Origin: an uncultured Spirochaetaceae bacterium | GTDB taxonomy: Bacteria > Spirochaetota > Spirochaetia > Sphaerochaetales > Sphaerochaetaceae | Length of the DNA stretch: 32,820 nucleotides | Assembly (NCBI GenBank): GCA_944392705.1 | Contig: CALXXO010000009.1 | Span: 1-32,820, forward strand | Direction of reading: 5' to 3' | In this document: positions 31,345 through 32,820 of the stretch, in pieces | Layout of the letters: every line of letters begins with the position of its first letter | Numbering within the stretch: position 1 is the first letter of the stretch | Program-made: the position numbers and the translations under genes | The notes under the pieces: model-generated | The model's database searches: none | What the model was told of the DNA's origin: nothing | What the model saw: only the letters and a program-made list of their open reading frames with translations

Positions 31345-32820
31345 ATGACCCCATTGATACAGCTGAAGAAAATCAATAAGTCATTTATCGGTGTAAAGGC
31401 ACTTTCGGATGTAAATATTGATATCCGAAAGGGTGAGATTGTCTGCCTTGCTGGAGAGAATGGCTGCGGTAAATCTACTTTGATTAAAATTCTTTCTGGA
31501 TTTTATACGCCAGATTCAGGAGAGATATTCATAGAGGGAAGAAAGTACAAGACGATGACACCAAGAGAATCCATGAGAAATGGAATCCAGGTTGTTTATC
31601 AGGATTTCTCACTTTTCCCTAATATGACTGTTGCCGAGAATATCGGGCTTAACACAATGCTTGCCGACAGGCGCAATATTACAACGGAAAAAGAGCTTGC
31701 AGAGATTGCAGAATCTGCTTTCCGGAAGATAAATATAAACATGGATTTGAACAGGAAGGTTGATGATCTTTCTGTAGCAGATAAACAGCTTGTAGCTATT
31801 GCAAGAGCGATTATCAATGATGCTAAGTTCGTTATATTCGATGAACCTACATCGGCCATTACCTATAACGAGGTACAGGCACTGTTTGAAGTAATAAGAC
31901 AGTTGAAAGATGCTGGCCTTTCAATACTCTTTGTTAGCCATAAACTTGATGAAATCTTTTCCATCTGCGATAGGATTTTCGTTCTTCGCAATGGTGAAAA
32001 TGTAATAGATGGAGATATAAGAGATTTCACAAGAGAAAAACTTGTTTATTACATGACAGGGAAAGAATATTCCGCAACACGGTTAGCTTCTTCAGATTCA
32101 AATACTGAGACTGTACTAGAAGTGCAAGGGTTATCGCTTGAAGGAGCATATGAGGATATCAGTTTTAAAGTTCATAAGGGTGAGGTCCTGGGAATCACTG
32201 GTCTTCTTGGTTCTGGAAGAACATCTCTCGCTAAATCATTGTATGGAATAGTTCCCCACACTTCTGGTCATATTCTTATCAATGGAAAAGAGATAAAAAT
32301 CAGGAATGTTCAGGATGCAATAGCAAATAATATCTGCTATGTCCCCGAAGATCGTCTTACAGAAGGAATTTTCATAGACCAATCAATAGGCAGAAACATC
32401 ATTATTTCCTCGATAAATAACGTTTGCAGAAAGTTCGGAATAATCGATAGGAAAAAGATGTCAGAAACAGTTGATGGATGGGTAAAAGAACTGCGAATAA
32501 AAATTGGTAAGCCTTCTGACGCCATTGGGACACTGTCTGGAGGGAATCAACAAAAAGCCGTTATTGCCAGAGGACTTTCAATTAATCCCCATGTTGTTAT
32601 CCTCAACTGTCCTACTGTGGGTGTAGATGTCGGTGCAAAAATGGATATAAGCATCCTGATCCAAAATATTGCGAAGGAGGGCGCTTGTGTTGTCCTGATA
32701 TCGGATGATTCGAGCGAAATTCTCACAAACTGTAATAGATTCTTGATTATCAGAAAGGGACATATCACTGGAGAGTACAGAAGCTGTGATTTTACAGAGG
32801 AATCTTTGTATGCAGAGCTT
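31345..32820 (+). CDS. Sugar ABC transporter ATPase, RbsA/MglA type, 3' end missing
   Basis: The frame stays open for 492 codons to the right edge; usual family length is about 500, so only a few residues are missing. NBD1 has Walker A GENGCGKST near residue 38, a variant signature LSVADKQ and FDEPTSAIT. NBD2 has a degenerate Walker A (GLLGSGRTS), an intact signature LSGGNQQ, and a Walker B region LNCPTVGVDVG in which the Asp-Glu pair is replaced by Asn-Cys, so the second site is probably weakly active or inactive. AGGAG lies six bases before the ATG. It should drive import of the ligand of the upstream binding protein, with permeases expected beyond the edge. Confidence 0.92.
   Translation, partial: MTPLIQLKKINKSFIGVKALSDVNIDIRKGEIVCLAGENGCGKSTLIKILSGFYTPDSGEIFIEGRKYKTMTPRESMRNGIQVVYQDFSLFPNMTVAENIGLNTMLADRRNITTEKELAEIAESAFRKININMDLNRKVDDLSVADKQLVAIARAIINDAKFVIFDEPTSAITYNEVQALFEVIRQLKDAGLSILFVSHKLDEIFSICDRIFVLRNGENVIDGDIRDFTREKLVYYMTGKEYSATRLASSDSNTETVLEVQGLSLEGAYEDISFKVHKGEVLGITGLLGSGRTSLAKSLYGIVPHTSGHILINGKEIKIRNVQDAIANNICYVPEDRLTEGIFIDQSIGRNIIISSINNVCRKFGIIDRKKMSETVDGWVKELRIKIGKPSDAIGTLSGGNQQKAVIARGLSINPHVVILNCPTVGVDVGAKMDISILIQNIAKEGACVVLISDDSSEILTNCNRFLIIRKGHITGEYRSCDFTEESLYAEL

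Noticed and set aside
1-32820. CRISPR array, tRNA or rRNA genes
   Set aside because: No regularly spaced repeats of suitable length and no cloverleaf-like or rRNA-like sequence were noticed in the gaps between genes.

Overview
The window reads as a chromosomal segment of a Gram-negative-type, host-associated or fermentative bacterium, most likely a spirochaete of the Sphaerochaeta/Treponema kind. The support is a set of secreted or lipid-anchored substrate-binding proteins, a C-terminal outer-membrane beta-barrel ending in Phe, a loose lipobox, a moderate G+C content and an abundance of ABC importers. The phylum call is an inference from gene style; no rRNA or marker gene in the window settles it.

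Region 1 (1-11428) is the most coherent block. It runs: a CUT1-type sugar importer (binding protein cut by the left edge, then two permeases), D-aminoacylase, a RidA-family protein, MurQ etherase, a BadF/MurK-like amino-sugar kinase, a tandem-GNAT protein, a PIG-L deacetylase and a NamZ/DUF1343 exo-muramidase, mostly with 4-8 base overlaps or very short gaps. A MurR-like RpiR regulator converges on it with no spacer, and a D-threonine aldolase/D-serine dehydratase-fold enzyme diverges from the regulator. I read this as a peptidoglycan-fragment salvage locus: import of a MurNAc-containing sugar, intracellular cleavage by NamZ (no signal peptide is visible), phosphorylation by the kinase, MurQ conversion of MurNAc-6P to GlcNAc-6P plus D-lactate, and a side branch for D-amino acids with RidA as imine detoxifier.

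Region 2 (11429-15939) looks accessory. It has a strongly expressed surface lipoprotein behind a promoter whose spacer holds two G6 tracts, an orphan 67-residue helix-turn-helix protein, a very unusual pair of hairpins with perfectly complementary loops, a tethered beta-barrel protein, and a DUF234-type AAA ATPase with a repeat-rich promoter.

Region 3 (15940-24046) holds an NSS-family sodium symporter; a leftward pair made of a flavin-binding split-barrel protein and a stand-alone riboflavin kinase; a rightward operon of a SAM hydrolase (DUF62), an ECF S component and a single polypeptide fusing both ECF ATPases to the T component; then a leftward GT4 glycosyltransferase and RimJ/RimL-type GNAT.

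Region 4 (24047-32820) holds a complete BMP/PnrA-type (nucleoside-like) ABC importer, an RlmD/RumA-like RNA m5U methyltransferase with a textbook leaderless-type promoter, and the start of a second ABC sugar importer (binding protein plus a duplicated ATPase cut by the right edge). Binding-protein genes in this window are repeatedly followed by strong GC-rich hairpins, which probably set binding-protein excess over the membrane parts. No tRNA, rRNA, CRISPR array or recognisable insertion sequence was seen.
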